Assembly (NCBI RefSeq): GCF_008704205.1
Contig: NZ_VXLC01000003.1
Coordinates: forward strand, 434,001 to 498,000
Length of the DNA stretch: 64,000 nt
Direction: 5' to 3'
Source: Nocardia colli
Lineage (GTDB): Bacteria; Actinomycetota; Actinomycetes; Mycobacteriales; Mycobacteriaceae
Made by a program: the position numbers and the translations under genes. The notes under the pieces are model-generated. The model was not told the origin of the DNA. It ran no database searches and saw only the letters and a program-made list of their open reading frames with translations. Each line of letters begins with the position of its first letter. Position 1 is the stretch's first letter. Positions 28,811 to 37,742 of the stretch are shown in pieces.

Positions 28811-29410
28811 TCAGTTCGAGCGGGGCGCGAGCAGGTCCTCGACGAGGGTGTCCACCAGTGCGCGGGGGATGGGCGAGCCGGTCAGGGCGCGATAGACGAT
28901 CGAGCCGACGAGTGCGTCGAGCGCGTCGTCGGGGCTCAGTCTCGGCGCGATCACGCCGGCCTCGATGCCGCGCACGAGCAGATCGCGTTCCTGCGCGCGG
29001 CGCGGACCGAGATAGCGCTCGTGAAAATTCTCGGCAGTGGCGGGATCATGCTGTGCCTGGGCGATGAGCGCGAGCAGCACCTTGCCCGCCGGGTCGTGGG
29101 TGAGGAAACGGGCGAAGGCGCGCAGATAGTCCCGGATGCTTTCTGCCGTCGGCGTTTCCGTCGGAACGGGCAGGTGTTTGCCGGTGTCCTCGATGATCGT
29201 GTCCAGGAGAATGTCGACCTTCGACGGCCACCAGCGGTAGATGGTCTGCTTGGCCACGCCGGCCCGGCGCGCGATGGCCTCGATGGTCAGTGCGCTGAAA
29301 CCGTGCTCGGCGAGCAGATCGTCCGCGGCATGCAGCACGGCCAGGCGGGCGGCCTCGTCGCGCCGCGGACCGGAGCGGGGGCGCGGCGACGGCGTGCTCG
29401 TGGCTGGCAT
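28811..29410 (-). CDS. TetR-family transcriptional regulator
   Basis: A 199-aa regulator. The N-terminal helix-turn-helix (FSALTIEAIARRAGVAKQTIYRWWPSK) is typical, and the C-terminal part (Pro/Leu-rich, LRAFARFLTHDPAGK) matches the TetR C-terminal ligand-binding domain. ATG 29410 is chosen; a start six codons upstream (29428) also fits. A palindromic operator lies between it and the divergent SDR gene, so it probably represses itself, the downstream aldo-keto reductase and the SDR. Confidence 0.88.
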   Translation of the reverse strand: MPATSTPSPRPRSGPRRDEAARLAVLHAADDLLAEHGFSALTIEAIARRAGVAKQTIYRWWPSKVDILLDTIIEDTGKHLPVPTETPTAESIRDYLRAFARFLTHDPAGKVLLALIAQAQHDPATAENFHERYLGPRRAQERDLLVRGIEAGVIAPRLSPDDALDALVGSIVYRALTGSPIPRALVDTLVEDLLAPRSN

Positions 29411-29449
29411 GCGAAACACAATACCCATCGGCGGCTTCGGTGAGTTAGT

Positions 29450-29466
29450 CTAGACGCGACGTCTAG
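29450..29466. promoter_or_regulatory. Probable TetR operator
   Basis: CTAGACG-cga-CGTCTAG is a perfect 7-bp inverted repeat with a 3-bp spacer, located midway between the divergent TetR and SDR genes. A further CTAGA follows directly. TetR dimers bind such sites, and the position would block both promoters. Confidence 0.65.
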
Positions 29467-29501
29467 TCTAGAAAATATTGCCGCAGTTAGAAGGAGTTTC
29501 C

Positions 29502-30197
29502 GTGTCTGACACGTCGAACCGTCAAGCCCTCGTCATCGGGGCCTCCCGTGGGCTGGGACTGGTGCTCGCCAACGAACTCGCCGGACGCGGTTGGCATGTC
29601 ATCGCCACCACGCGCCAGGGTGGCGGCGAGTTGCAAGCGAATGCCGATGCGTCCGACGGGCGACTGCGGGTCGAATCGCTGGAGATGACCAGCGCCGACG
29701 AGCTGGCCGCACTGCGCGGCCGCCTCGCCGGTACCCGGCTCGATCTGCTCTTCGTCAACGCCGCCATCGACCGCGGCGACCTGCCCATCGGCGAGGTGCC
29801 GACCGACATGTTCACCGAGGTGATGATCACCAACGCGCTGAGCCCGCTGCGCACCGTGGAGGCGCTGCGCGATCTCGTCGCGCCCGGCGGCACGGTCGCG
29901 GTCATGTCCTCTGAGCAGGGCAGCATTTCGCAGAACACCGAGGACGGCTACGAGCTCTACAAGGCGAGCAAGGCTGCGCTCAACCAGCTGATGCGCAGCT
30001 ACGCCACGCGCAATGCCGACGACGGGCAGACCAAGCTGCTGATCGACCCGGGCCACAATCAGACCCAGCTAGGCGGACCCGACGCGCCGCTCGACCCCAA
30101 GGAGAGCATCCCCGCCGTCGTCGATGTGCTGGAGGCGCAGGCCGGCGCGCAGGGCTTGCAGTTCCTGGATCGCCACGGCGAGACCGTTCCGTGGTAG
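29502..30197 (+). CDS. Short-chain dehydrogenase/reductase
   Basis: A 231-aa SDR from GTG 29502 (AAGGAG six bases upstream). The cofactor loop GASRGLG (residues 13-19), the NAA motif in LFVNAAIDRG, a Ser in VMSSEQGS and the active-site YKASK (Tyr153, Lys157) are present. It resembles the C-factor/SniffER-like subgroup that lacks a long substrate lid. It is divergent from the TetR gene with the palindromic operator between them. Substrate is unknown. Confidence 0.9.
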   Translation: MSDTSNRQALVIGASRGLGLVLANELAGRGWHVIATTRQGGGELQANADASDGRLRVESLEMTSADELAALRGRLAGTRLDLLFVNAAIDRGDLPIGEVPTDMFTEVMITNALSPLRTVEALRDLVAPGGTVAVMSSEQGSISQNTEDGYELYKASKAALNQLMRSYATRNADDGQTKLLIDPGHNQTQLGGPDAPLDPKESIPAVVDVLEAQAGAQGLQFLDRHGETVPW

Positions 30198-30435
30198 CGG
30201 CGGTATTGGCCTGGGCCCGAATGGCTTTCGCGTCAGGTGCAGGGGCCCGCGTCGACGGACTGGTCCAGCACGTCGTCGAGAAGCGGTAACCACAGGTCCG
30301 GGGCGTTCGTATTCCCCAGTTATTCCTCAGTCGAGTTGGCTGCTCAAATGTGGTTCCTTGGTTAGGAATTCGACAGACCGTAGATCGGCACGCGCCGTCC
30401 GGAGCGAATTCGCGAACCACTCGAGGAGCTCCGTC

Positions 30436-31398
30436 ATGCCCTTGTTACGACGCATGTTCGCAATCATGCTCGGCGCGTTCATCATTGCCGCGATGTCGGT
30501 CGCGGTCGGATCGGCCGCGCCGACCGAGGAACGGGAAGTGTTCGCCCCGGACGGCACGATCAGCCGGGTGGTCACGCCGGTGCCGGACAAGACGCCTGCA
30601 CCGCGGTCCGCGGTGCAGGCGGACGTGATCGCGATCCAGCAGACCGGGCCGTCGGATCAGCGGTTCGACCTGGTGTTCGTCGGCGACGGGTACACGTCGG
30701 GTCAGCTGGGCACCTACAAGCAGCACGCGATCAACCGGTGGAACGAGATCACCCAGGTCGAGCCGTTCAAGACATACAAGAACTCGTTCAACGTCTGGGC
30801 GGTCAACGTGGTCTCCCAGGAGTCCGGCGTGGACAACGATCCGCGCGGAACGATGCGAAATACCGCACTGGACATGACCTTCTGGTGCGGCGGCACCGAA
30901 CGCCTGCTGTGCGTCAACGAGACCAAGGCGTTGCAGTACGCCCGGTTGGCGCCCGCGGCGGATCAGGTGATCGCGCTGGCCAACACCACGAAGTACGGCG
31001 GCGCCGGCGGCGGCGGCGTGGCGACCTCGTCCGGTGGCAACGCCCAGGCGGGCCAGATCGTGCTGCACGAACTCGGGCACTCGGTGGGCGGCCTGGCCGA
31101 CGAGTACGACTACCCCAACGACCGCTACACCGGGCGCGAGCCGCGCGAGGCCAACGCCTCGGTCTACACCAGCGCGCAGATGCAGCAGAACCATGCCAAG
31201 TGGTACCAGTACCTGGGCAAACCGTCCCCGGACGGCGGTGTCGTCGGCACCTACGAGGGCGCGGTCTATTACAAGCGCGGCGTGTACCGCCCCACCGACA
31301 ACTCGTTGATGCGTTCCCTCGGCCGCGAATTCAACCTGATCGGGCTGGACGCGATGAAGGCCGCGATCGAGCGCAAGGCCCCGCCGAGTCGTCCCTGA
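30436..31398 (+). CDS. Secreted M64-family zinc metallopeptidase
   Basis: A 320-aa exported protein with a signal peptide (LGAFIIAAMSVAVGSAAP). The zinc site HELGHSVGGLADEYD begins at His211, the extended HExxH...DE motif of the IgA-peptidase M64 family. The N-terminal FDLVFVGDGYTS and SFNVWAVNV blocks are also typical. ATG 30436 follows GAGGAGCT. Such enzymes degrade extracellular proteins; the actual target is unknown. It is followed 87 bp later by a second secreted peptidase on the same strand. Confidence 0.92.
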   Translation: MPLLRRMFAIMLGAFIIAAMSVAVGSAAPTEEREVFAPDGTISRVVTPVPDKTPAPRSAVQADVIAIQQTGPSDQRFDLVFVGDGYTSGQLGTYKQHAINRWNEITQVEPFKTYKNSFNVWAVNVVSQESGVDNDPRGTMRNTALDMTFWCGGTERLLCVNETKALQYARLAPAADQVIALANTTKYGGAGGGGVATSSGGNAQAGQIVLHELGHSVGGLADEYDYPNDRYTGREPREANASVYTSAQMQQNHAKWYQYLGKPSPDGGVVGTYEGAVYYKRGVYRPTDNSLMRSLGREFNLIGLDAMKAAIERKAPPSRP

Positions 31399-31485
31399 TC
31401 CCGCACCGGCAATTCCCCTGAGCCAGCAGTTATTTCGAGTCTCACACGGGAGTGCCTCGTGCTGAGCGGTGACAAGGAGAAGGCA

Positions 31486-33402
31486 ATGGCATCCAGACAG
31501 CACCAGCACAGACCCGATCGGCGAGGACCGCGCACCCGCGTGGTCCGGGCCGTCGGCTGGACCGTGTCGAACCTGCGGCGGCTACCCCGGCTAGCGCTGC
31601 TGGCCGTGGCCGCCGCGCTATTGCTCTCGGGCGCACCCGCGACGGCCGAGCCGCAGACCGGACCCAGCTTCTCCGGCGGCGAGGCCCAGCCGGTGTTCAA
31701 TCCGGCAGCGCCGGTACGCCAAGACCTTTGGGTGCGCGCGCCGATCGACAGCGATGCCGACGGCAAGGACGACGAGGTGCACGTCCAGGTGGTCCGCCCG
31801 GCCAATGCCACCGGCAAGCTGCCGGTCGTCTACCAGGCGAGCCCGTACTTCTCCGGCGGCAACGACGTCACCAATCACGGTGTGGACGTGGAGCTCTACG
31901 TGCCGGACGGCGCGGAGGCGCGGATGGCGCCGGCGCCCGGCGAAATGCGTGCGCGGGTGGCCGAGGATCTCCGGGCCGCGGGCATCACCCTCGACAAGGG
32001 CCAGATCACTTGGCAGTACGAGGAATACTTCCTGGCGCGCGGTTTCGCCGTGATGTACGGCGAGTCGCTCGGCACCGGAACCTCCACCGGCTGCCCGACT
32101 TCCGGCGCCCGCAACGAGACCATCGGCGCGCGGGCCCCGATCGACTGGCTCAACGGCCGGGCGAAAGCCCGTGACGCACAGGGCAAAGCGGTCACCGCCA
32201 CGTGGGCCAGCGGCAAGGTCGGCATGATGGGCGTGTCCTACAACGGCACCCTGCCCAACGCGGTCGCCTCGACCGGCGTGCCCGGGCTGGAGGCCATCGT
32301 GCCGATCGCCGCGATCAGCAACTGGTACGACTATTACCGGGCGGGCGGCGCGGTGGTCGCGCCCGGCACCTACCAGGGCGAAGACACCGACGTGCTGGCC
32401 AAGTACGTCTACACCAGAGCCGATCGCAAGATCTGCGCCCCGATCATCGACAAGATCGAGCAGGACCAGAACCGGGTCGACGGCAACTACACCGCGTTCT
32501 GGAACGAGCGCAACTACCTCAACGACGTCGGCAAGGTGCACGCCGCGGTGCTGGCCGTGCACGGTCTCAACGACTTCAACGTCAAGACCAAGAACGTCGC
32601 CCAGTGGTACGACGCACTGAAGAAAGCCGGTGTGCCGCACAAGATCTGGCTGCACCAGTCCGGCCACACCGATCCGATCGGCCTGCGCAAGGACGAGTGG
32701 CTGCGCACGGTGAACCGCTGGTTCAGCAAGTACCTGCTCGGCCAGAACAACGGGATCGACCGCGAGCCCAAGGCCACCATCCAGCGCGAGGACAAGTCCT
32801 GGGTGAACGAGGCGGAGTGGCCCGCCCCGGGCACCGCCGCCGCGACCGCGGTCTTCCAGCCCGGTGGCCGCAATGTCGGCGGTCTGGCCACGACCGGCGC
32901 CGGGCGGGTCACCGAATCCCTCGACGACGACGCGACCAAGCTGGCCGCCGACCTCGTCGCCGCGCCGAGCTCACCGAACCGGCTGGCGTACTTCTCCAAG
33001 GCGACCGCGACCCCGTTGCGGATCAGCGGCGCGGTGGATGTCGCGCTCGGGGTGACGTTCCAGCGGCCGGCCGCGAATGTGACCGCACTGCTGGTGGATC
33101 GCTCGCCCGACGGCAGCTCCCGGATCGTCACCCGCGGCTGGGTGGACCCGCAGAACCGGGAATCGCTGAGCAAGACGAGCCCGATCACGCCGGGTAAGGA
33201 GTACGCGGTCAACCTGTCCATGCAACCGCACGACTACCTGCTGGCGCGTGGGCACAAGCTGGGCGTGGTGGTGTTGTCCAGCGACAACGAGTTCACCCTG
33301 CGGCCCAAGCCGGGTCCCGGTTTCGGCGTGAACCTCGCCGAAACGAAGGTGTCGTTCCCGGTGGTCGGTGGCCAGGCGGCGCTCAACGCCGCGATCGGCT
33401 GA
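31486..33402 (+). CDS. Secreted Xaa-Pro dipeptidyl-peptidase (S15)
   Basis: A 638-aa alpha/beta hydrolase with an Arg-rich signal peptide (RLPRLALLAVAAALLLSGAPATA). The catalytic triad reads Ser251 (GVSYNG), Asp363 (HGLNDFNV) and His394 (SGHTDP). The C-terminal jelly-roll domain of the S15/CocE family is present after residue 440 (VTESLDDDAT..., GWVDPQNRESLS). These enzymes release Xaa-Pro dipeptides. ATG 31486 has AAGGAG eight bases upstream. With the preceding M64 enzyme it forms a small secreted protease set. A strong hairpin follows. Confidence 0.92.
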   Translation: MASRQHQHRPDRRGPRTRVVRAVGWTVSNLRRLPRLALLAVAAALLLSGAPATAEPQTGPSFSGGEAQPVFNPAAPVRQDLWVRAPIDSDADGKDDEVHVQVVRPANATGKLPVVYQASPYFSGGNDVTNHGVDVELYVPDGAEARMAPAPGEMRARVAEDLRAAGITLDKGQITWQYEEYFLARGFAVMYGESLGTGTSTGCPTSGARNETIGARAPIDWLNGRAKARDAQGKAVTATWASGKVGMMGVSYNGTLPNAVASTGVPGLEAIVPIAAISNWYDYYRAGGAVVAPGTYQGEDTDVLAKYVYTRADRKICAPIIDKIEQDQNRVDGNYTAFWNERNYLNDVGKVHAAVLAVHGLNDFNVKTKNVAQWYDALKKAGVPHKIWLHQSGHTDPIGLRKDEWLRTVNRWFSKYLLGQNNGIDREPKATIQREDKSWVNEAEWPAPGTAAATAVFQPGGRNVGGLATTGAGRVTESLDDDATKLAADLVAAPSSPNRLAYFSKATATPLRISGAVDVALGVTFQRPAANVTALLVDRSPDGSSRIVTRGWVDPQNRESLSKTSPITPGKEYAVNLSMQPHDYLLARGHKLGVVVLSSDNEFTLRPKPGPGFGVNLAETKVSFPVVGGQAALNAAIG

Positions 33403-33408
33403 CCGGCC

Positions 33409-33452
33409 GAAATCCGGTCACGCCCAACGATTGTCGGGCGTGACCGGATTTC
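33409..33452. terminator. Bidirectional hairpin terminator
   Basis: A perfect 17-bp stem (GAAATCCGGTCACGCCC, 33409-33425, with its complement at 33436-33452) and a 10-nt loop lie between the convergent S15 peptidase and alpha/beta hydrolase genes. No U-tract is visible on either side, as is usual in actinobacteria. Confidence 0.8.
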
Positions 33453-33458
33453 CGGCGG

Positions 33459-34169
33459 CTACTTCTCGGCAGCCAGGGTGATCAGGTCGCTGACCACGCC
33501 GGGCATGGAGACGCTCACCGCGTGCGAGGCGGGGACCTCGACGGTGTGCGCGGACGCGCGGTCGGCCATGAACCGCTGTGCCTCGACCGGAATGTTCTTG
33601 TCCTCGGTGGTGAGCAACGCGAACGACGGGATCGTCTGCCACGCAGCCGCTTTGGCAGGTTGCTGGAGGGCGTCCAAGGCGACGGGCCGCTGGGTTGCGG
33701 CCATCAGTTCGGCGGCGGTGGCGGGGACATCCGCGGCGAACTGGGCGGGGAACTCGTCCTGCCGGATGTAGAGCTCCGTGCCGGTATTGCCGTCCGCGAG
33801 CGGGTAGTTCGCCGGACGGGTGGTCGGCCCGAGGGTGGATCCGGGGAACTTGTCGGTCAGCTCCAGTGCGCTCTCACCCTCGGCGGGGATGAAGGCGGCG
33901 ATGTAAACCAGTGCTTGCACGTTCGCCTTGCCCGCCGCGGCGACGGTGATGACGCTGCCGCCGTAGGAATGACCGACCAGAACAATCGGGCCGTCAACGT
34001 CATCGAGGACCGAGCCGATGTAGGCGGCGTCGCTGTCCAGGCCGCGCAGCGGGTTCGCTGCCGCGACGACCGAATAGCCTTGGGCGCGTAGTACTTCGAC
34101 GACGCCGTTCCAGCTGGAGGAGTCGGCGAACGCGCCGTGCACCAGCACGATGGTGGGGGTGGTACTCAC
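33459..34169 (-). CDS. Alpha/beta hydrolase (EstC/SABP2-like)
   Basis: A 236-aa esterase-type hydrolase from GTG 34169 (AAGGGA upstream). It has the oxyanion HGAF motif, nucleophile GHSYGG, and a C-terminal His in PASHAVS; the acid is probably the Asp in LLTTEDKNIP. It lacks a signal peptide. It is the third gene in a run of three hydrolases and is clearly paralogous to the third one at 35210-35926 (same IVLVHGAFADxSSW start). Substrate is unknown. Confidence 0.88.
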   Translation of the reverse strand: MSTTPTIVLVHGAFADSSSWNGVVEVLRAQGYSVVAAANPLRGLDSDAAYIGSVLDDVDGPIVLVGHSYGGSVITVAAAGKANVQALVYIAAFIPAEGESALELTDKFPGSTLGPTTRPANYPLADGNTGTELYIRQDEFPAQFAADVPATAAELMAATQRPVALDALQQPAKAAAWQTIPSFALLTTEDKNIPVEAQRFMADRASAHTVEVPASHAVSVSMPGVVSDLITLAAEK

Positions 34170-34187
34170 GAATGGGTCCCTTCTGGT

Positions 34188-35153
34188 TTATGCGGGGTAC
34201 AGGGCGGCACGTAGCACCGCAACGGCCTGGGCGACAGCGGCTTTGGCCGCGTTGGTGTCGTGCATCGAGTTGACCATGACGAAATCGTGGATGATGCCGC
34301 CGTAGCGCGCCGCGATCACCGGCACGCCGGCGGTGCGCAGCTTGGCCGCGAAAGCCTCGCCCTCGTCCCGCAATACGTCGTTCTCGGCGGTGATGACCAG
34401 CGCGGGCGGCAGGCCGGACAGCTGCTCGGTGGTGGCGCGCAGCGGCGAGGCGGTGATCTGGGCGCGGTCCTCGGCGCTGGTGGTGTACTGGTCCCAGAAC
34501 CATTTCATGCCGTCGCGGGCCAGGAAGTAGCCCTCGGCGAAGCGTTCGTAGGAGCCGGTGTCGAAGTTGGCGTCGGTCACCGGGTAGAACAGCACCTGCT
34601 GGACGAAGGAGACGTCACCGCGTTCCTTGGCCATCAGGGTGAGCGCGATGGCCATATTGCCGCCGACCGAGTCGCCCGCCACCGCGATGCGGGACGGATC
34701 GAGGTTCTTCTCCGCGCCCTGGGTGGTGACCCACTGGGCGACGCGGTAGGACTGCTCGTTGGCCACCGGGTAGCGCACGTCCGGCGAGCGGTCGTACTCG
34801 GGGAACACCACCGCCGCGTGCGCGCCGACGGCGAGGTCACGCACCAGCCGGTCGTGAGTGTGCGCGTCGCCGAAAACCCAACCGGCGCCGTGGGTGTAGA
34901 CGATGACGGGCAGGGTCTCGGTCGCGCCCTGCGGCTTGACGATCCGCGCCCGCACCGAGCCGGTCGGGCCGCCCTCGATGGTGATCCACTCTTCATCGAT
35001 CTCGGGCTTGAAGATGGGGGAGTCCTGCACCGAATCGACCGCCTTGCGGCCCTCCTCCGGCGCGAGCTGGTAGAGGAACGGGGGCGTCGAAGTCGCGTCG
35101 ACGAACTCCTGTGCGGCCGGCTCCAGTGCGACGCCGTGCGGATTTCCGGTCAT
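34188..35153 (-). CDS. Alpha/beta hydrolase, HSL (acetyl esterase/lipase) type
   Basis: A 321-aa hormone-sensitive-lipase-type esterase. It has the HGAGW oxyanion motif (family HGGG variant), nucleophile GDSVGG, an Asp in ENDVLRDEGE and the catalytic His in IHDFVM. ATG 35153 follows AAAGGA. It sits 18 bp before the GHSYGG hydrolase and 56 bp after another, so all three are probably one transcript. Short-chain ester or acyl substrates are expected. Confidence 0.9.
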   Translation of the reverse strand: MTGNPHGVALEPAAQEFVDATSTPPFLYQLAPEEGRKAVDSVQDSPIFKPEIDEEWITIEGGPTGSVRARIVKPQGATETLPVIVYTHGAGWVFGDAHTHDRLVRDLAVGAHAAVVFPEYDRSPDVRYPVANEQSYRVAQWVTTQGAEKNLDPSRIAVAGDSVGGNMAIALTLMAKERGDVSFVQQVLFYPVTDANFDTGSYERFAEGYFLARDGMKWFWDQYTTSAEDRAQITASPLRATTEQLSGLPPALVITAENDVLRDEGEAFAAKLRTAGVPVIAARYGGIIHDFVMVNSMHDTNAAKAAVAQAVAVLRAALYPA

Positions 35154-35209
35154 GGTCGTTCCTTTCGATAGTGGCGGAAAAACATTGCGGTACTGCTATT
35201 TTTGAGTGG

Positions 35210-35926
35210 TCAGGACAGCTCGGCCAGTGCTTCGGTGATGACCGCGGCGACCTCATCAGGGTGGGTCTGCATCACGAGGTGCGGCGCGTCGAGCTCGACG
35301 ACGGAGCGCAGCGCGGCCCGCTGATAACCGAACCGTTCGACGTCGGGATTGATGGTGCGGTCCGCACTGGAAACGATCCCCCAACCCGGCTTGGTGCGCC
35401 AGGCCGTTTCCGTCGCCGGCTCGCCGAACGCGGCCGCGGACAGCGGTCGCTGCGACACCGCGAGTACCTGTGCCCGCGTCGTGTCCAGTCCCGCCGCGAA
35501 CACCTCGGGGAAGGCCGCGACCTCGACCGAGACGTCGGTGCCGGGCTCACCGCCGGCGACCGGATACGGCGCGTAGACGAGGTTGGCGGCCAGATCGGAG
35601 TCGGGGAAACCGCCCTGCAATTGCCCGAGGCTCTCACCGATTTCCAGGACATAGCCCGAGACGTAGACCAGTCCGACGACATTGTCGGCGACCCCGGCGA
35701 CGGTGATCACAGCGCCGCCGTAGGAGTGGCCGCACAGGAGAACCGGTCCATCGATCTGCTCGACGAACGACTTGATGTACGCCGCGTCCGCCGACAGGCT
35801 GCGGTTGAACACCGGCGGCGCTACCACGCGGTGGCCCGCGGCGATCAGCCGCTCGGTGACCGGGGCCCAACTGGACGCGTCGGCGAACGCGCCGTGCACG
35901 AGAACAATGGTGATCGCGGAAGACAT
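35210..35926 (-). CDS. Alpha/beta hydrolase (EstC/SABP2-like), paralogue
   Basis: A 238-aa hydrolase from ATG 35926 (AAAGGA nearby). The start SAITIVLVHGAFADASSW, nucleophile GHSYGG and C-terminal DAPHLVMQTHPDEVAAVI mark the same subfamily as the hydrolase at 33459-34169, implying a local duplication with the HSL-type gene between the copies. It heads the three-gene run. Substrate is unknown. Confidence 0.88.
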   Translation of the reverse strand: MSSAITIVLVHGAFADASSWAPVTERLIAAGHRVVAPPVFNRSLSADAAYIKSFVEQIDGPVLLCGHSYGGAVITVAGVADNVVGLVYVSGYVLEIGESLGQLQGGFPDSDLAANLVYAPYPVAGGEPGTDVSVEVAAFPEVFAAGLDTTRAQVLAVSQRPLSAAAFGEPATETAWRTKPGWGIVSSADRTINPDVERFGYQRAALRSVVELDAPHLVMQTHPDEVAAVITEALAELS

Positions 35927-36030
35927 AGAGTTCCTTTCTCGATCACGGGGATCGATGGCGTTGTGGCGCACTCAGTTTCCGGTGCGTGACCCGTCCGGCG
36001 CCCCTCCGCACGGGCCGCAAAAGCCCCCGA

Positions 36031-37047
36031 TCAGGACACGGCGGCGGCCATCGGTTCGAATACGGTGCCGGTGGACCGGAAGCGCTGCTGATACTTGCGC
36101 GGCGAGATGCCGAGCCGGGCCACGAACGCCCGCCGCAACGCCTCGCTGCTGCCGTACCCGGCGCTCATCGCGGCCTCGGTGACGCTGTGTCCGGCGTGCA
36201 GCAGATCGCGGGCGACGCCGAAGCGGATGAACGCGACGTATTCGGCGGGGGAGCGTTCGAGTTCGGCGCGGAACAGCCTGGTCAGGTGCCGGACGCTGAC
36301 CATGGCATGCGCGGCCAGCGTCTGGACGGTGTGCGGGAACGCCGGGTCGGCGCAGATCAGGTCGACCACCTTGCGCACCAGCGGGCTGCGCGGCACCGGT
36401 CCGCTCAGCGACGCCGAGAACTGCGATTGCCCGCCGGCGCGCTGCATGTAGACCACGAGCAACTGGGCGACCCGGCGGGCGGCGTCGGCGCCGTAATCTT
36501 CCTCGACCAGGGCCAGAGCCAAGTCGACGCCGGCCGCGACTCCCGCTGAGCTGTACAGGTTTCCGTCGCGCACGAAGATCGCGTCGGCGTCGACCAGGAT
36601 CGACGGGTAGCGCCGCGCGAGGTCCGCGGTGAACTTCCAGTGGGTGGTCGCGCGGCGGCCGTCGAACAGACCCAGTTCGGCCAGGACGAACGCGCCGCTG
36701 CAGATCGACGCCAGCCTGCGCGTGTGCCAGGACAGGTGCCGGGCCGCGGCGATCAGCTCGGGCGTGACGAACTTCGCGGGCGGCAGTTCGCTGCCCGGGA
36801 TGACGACCGTGTCGAAGCGGCCCGCGTCGGCGGCCGCGGCGCCGACTTCGATCCGCGCGCCGATCGAGGTCTGCACGTCGTGGCCGTCGGCCGAGACCAG
36901 CACCACCTCGTAACCGGGCGCGGTCTGGTTCGCCTCCACGAAAACCTCGGCGGGGCCGACGAAGTCGAGCATCTTCACGCCGTCGAAGACCAGAATGCCG
37001 ACCCGGCGGCGGGGCTGCTCGGTGGAGTTAGGGGCCATGTCAACCAT
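36031..37047 (-). CDS. GlxA-type AraC regulator (DJ-1/PfpI domain plus HTH)
   Basis: A 338-aa regulator. Residues about 13-180 form a DJ-1/PfpI-like domain (VGILVFDGVKMLDFVGPAEV, nucleophile-elbow-like ICSGAFVLAELGL) and residues 225-325 an AraC double helix-turn-helix (TVQTLAAHAMVSVRHLTRLFRAEL, VTEAAMSAGYGSSEALRRAF). It is divergent from a TetR gene with 70 bp between starts. ATG 37047 is chosen; ATG 37038 is equally possible. It may activate the three-hydrolase run beginning 104 bp downstream. Effector unknown. Confidence 0.9.
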   Translation of the reverse strand: MVDMAPNSTEQPRRRVGILVFDGVKMLDFVGPAEVFVEANQTAPGYEVVLVSADGHDVQTSIGARIEVGAAAADAGRFDTVVIPGSELPPAKFVTPELIAAARHLSWHTRRLASICSGAFVLAELGLFDGRRATTHWKFTADLARRYPSILVDADAIFVRDGNLYSSAGVAAGVDLALALVEEDYGADAARRVAQLLVVYMQRAGGQSQFSASLSGPVPRSPLVRKVVDLICADPAFPHTVQTLAAHAMVSVRHLTRLFRAELERSPAEYVAFIRFGVARDLLHAGHSVTEAAMSAGYGSSEALRRAFVARLGISPRKYQQRFRSTGTVFEPMAAAVS

Positions 37048-37117
37048 TGTTGTGGAGTGACGCCTCCAGAAACAAGGGGTGTGGGTTATCTCGCATCTCG
37101 GTTGGTACGGTGAGCGC

Positions 37118-37729
37118 ATGGGACGGCCACGACAGTTCGACGAATCGGGACTGCTCGACGCCGCCACCGAGCTGTTCTGGTCGCACGGTTTCGACGACAC
37201 CTCCGTGGAGGACATCTCCCGCGCGACCGGCGTCGGCAACGGCAGCGTGTACGCCGCGTACGGCAGCAAGCAGGGATTGTTTCTGGCTGTCTTCGAACGC
37301 TACTGCGAGCGTCGCGCCCGGTTCGTGCGCGACGTCGTCACGGCCGCGCCGGGTTCGGCGCGCGCCGCGGTGCGCGCGCTGTTCCGGGCGGTCATCGATG
37401 ACTGTGCCGCACAACCGAATCGGCGCGGGTGCCTGATGATCAACAGCATCGCGCAGCTCGGCCCGCGCATCCCCGAGGTGGTCGACATCAGTAGCCGGAC
37501 GACCACGGCCATGGAGCAGGGCGTGGCCGAACGGCTTTATCCCGCAGCGCGTCTCGGCGGCGAGATCGATGCGGCCGAGCTGTCGGCGCACAGCGCCAAC
37601 ATCGTGGTGGTGGCGCAGGGGCTGATCCAGTTGAGCCGCTTGGGGGTCGGGCGGTCCCGGTTGGCCGAGATCGCCGACATCTCGAGCGCGGCGCTGCCAC
37701 CGGCGTGGGCGGACAAAGTCGCCGGCTGA
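37118..37729 (+). CDS. TetR-family transcriptional regulator
   Basis: A 203-aa regulator from ATG 37118. The helix-turn-helix is DTSVEDISRATGVGNGSVYAAYGSKQGLF, and a C-terminal tetracyclin-repressor-like segment (RRGCLMINSIAQLGPR) resembles the AcuR/YcdC-like group. It diverges from the GlxA-type gene, so either may regulate the other. Its stop is 13 bp from the convergent DUF5753 regulator stop. Confidence 0.88.
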   Translation: MGRPRQFDESGLLDAATELFWSHGFDDTSVEDISRATGVGNGSVYAAYGSKQGLFLAVFERYCERRARFVRDVVTAAPGSARAAVRALFRAVIDDCAAQPNRRGCLMINSIAQLGPRIPEVVDISSRTTTAMEQGVAERLYPAARLGGEIDAAELSAHSANIVVVAQGLIQLSRLGVGRSRLAEIADISSAALPPAWADKVAG

Positions 37730-37742
37730 GCGCCTGCTCGAA

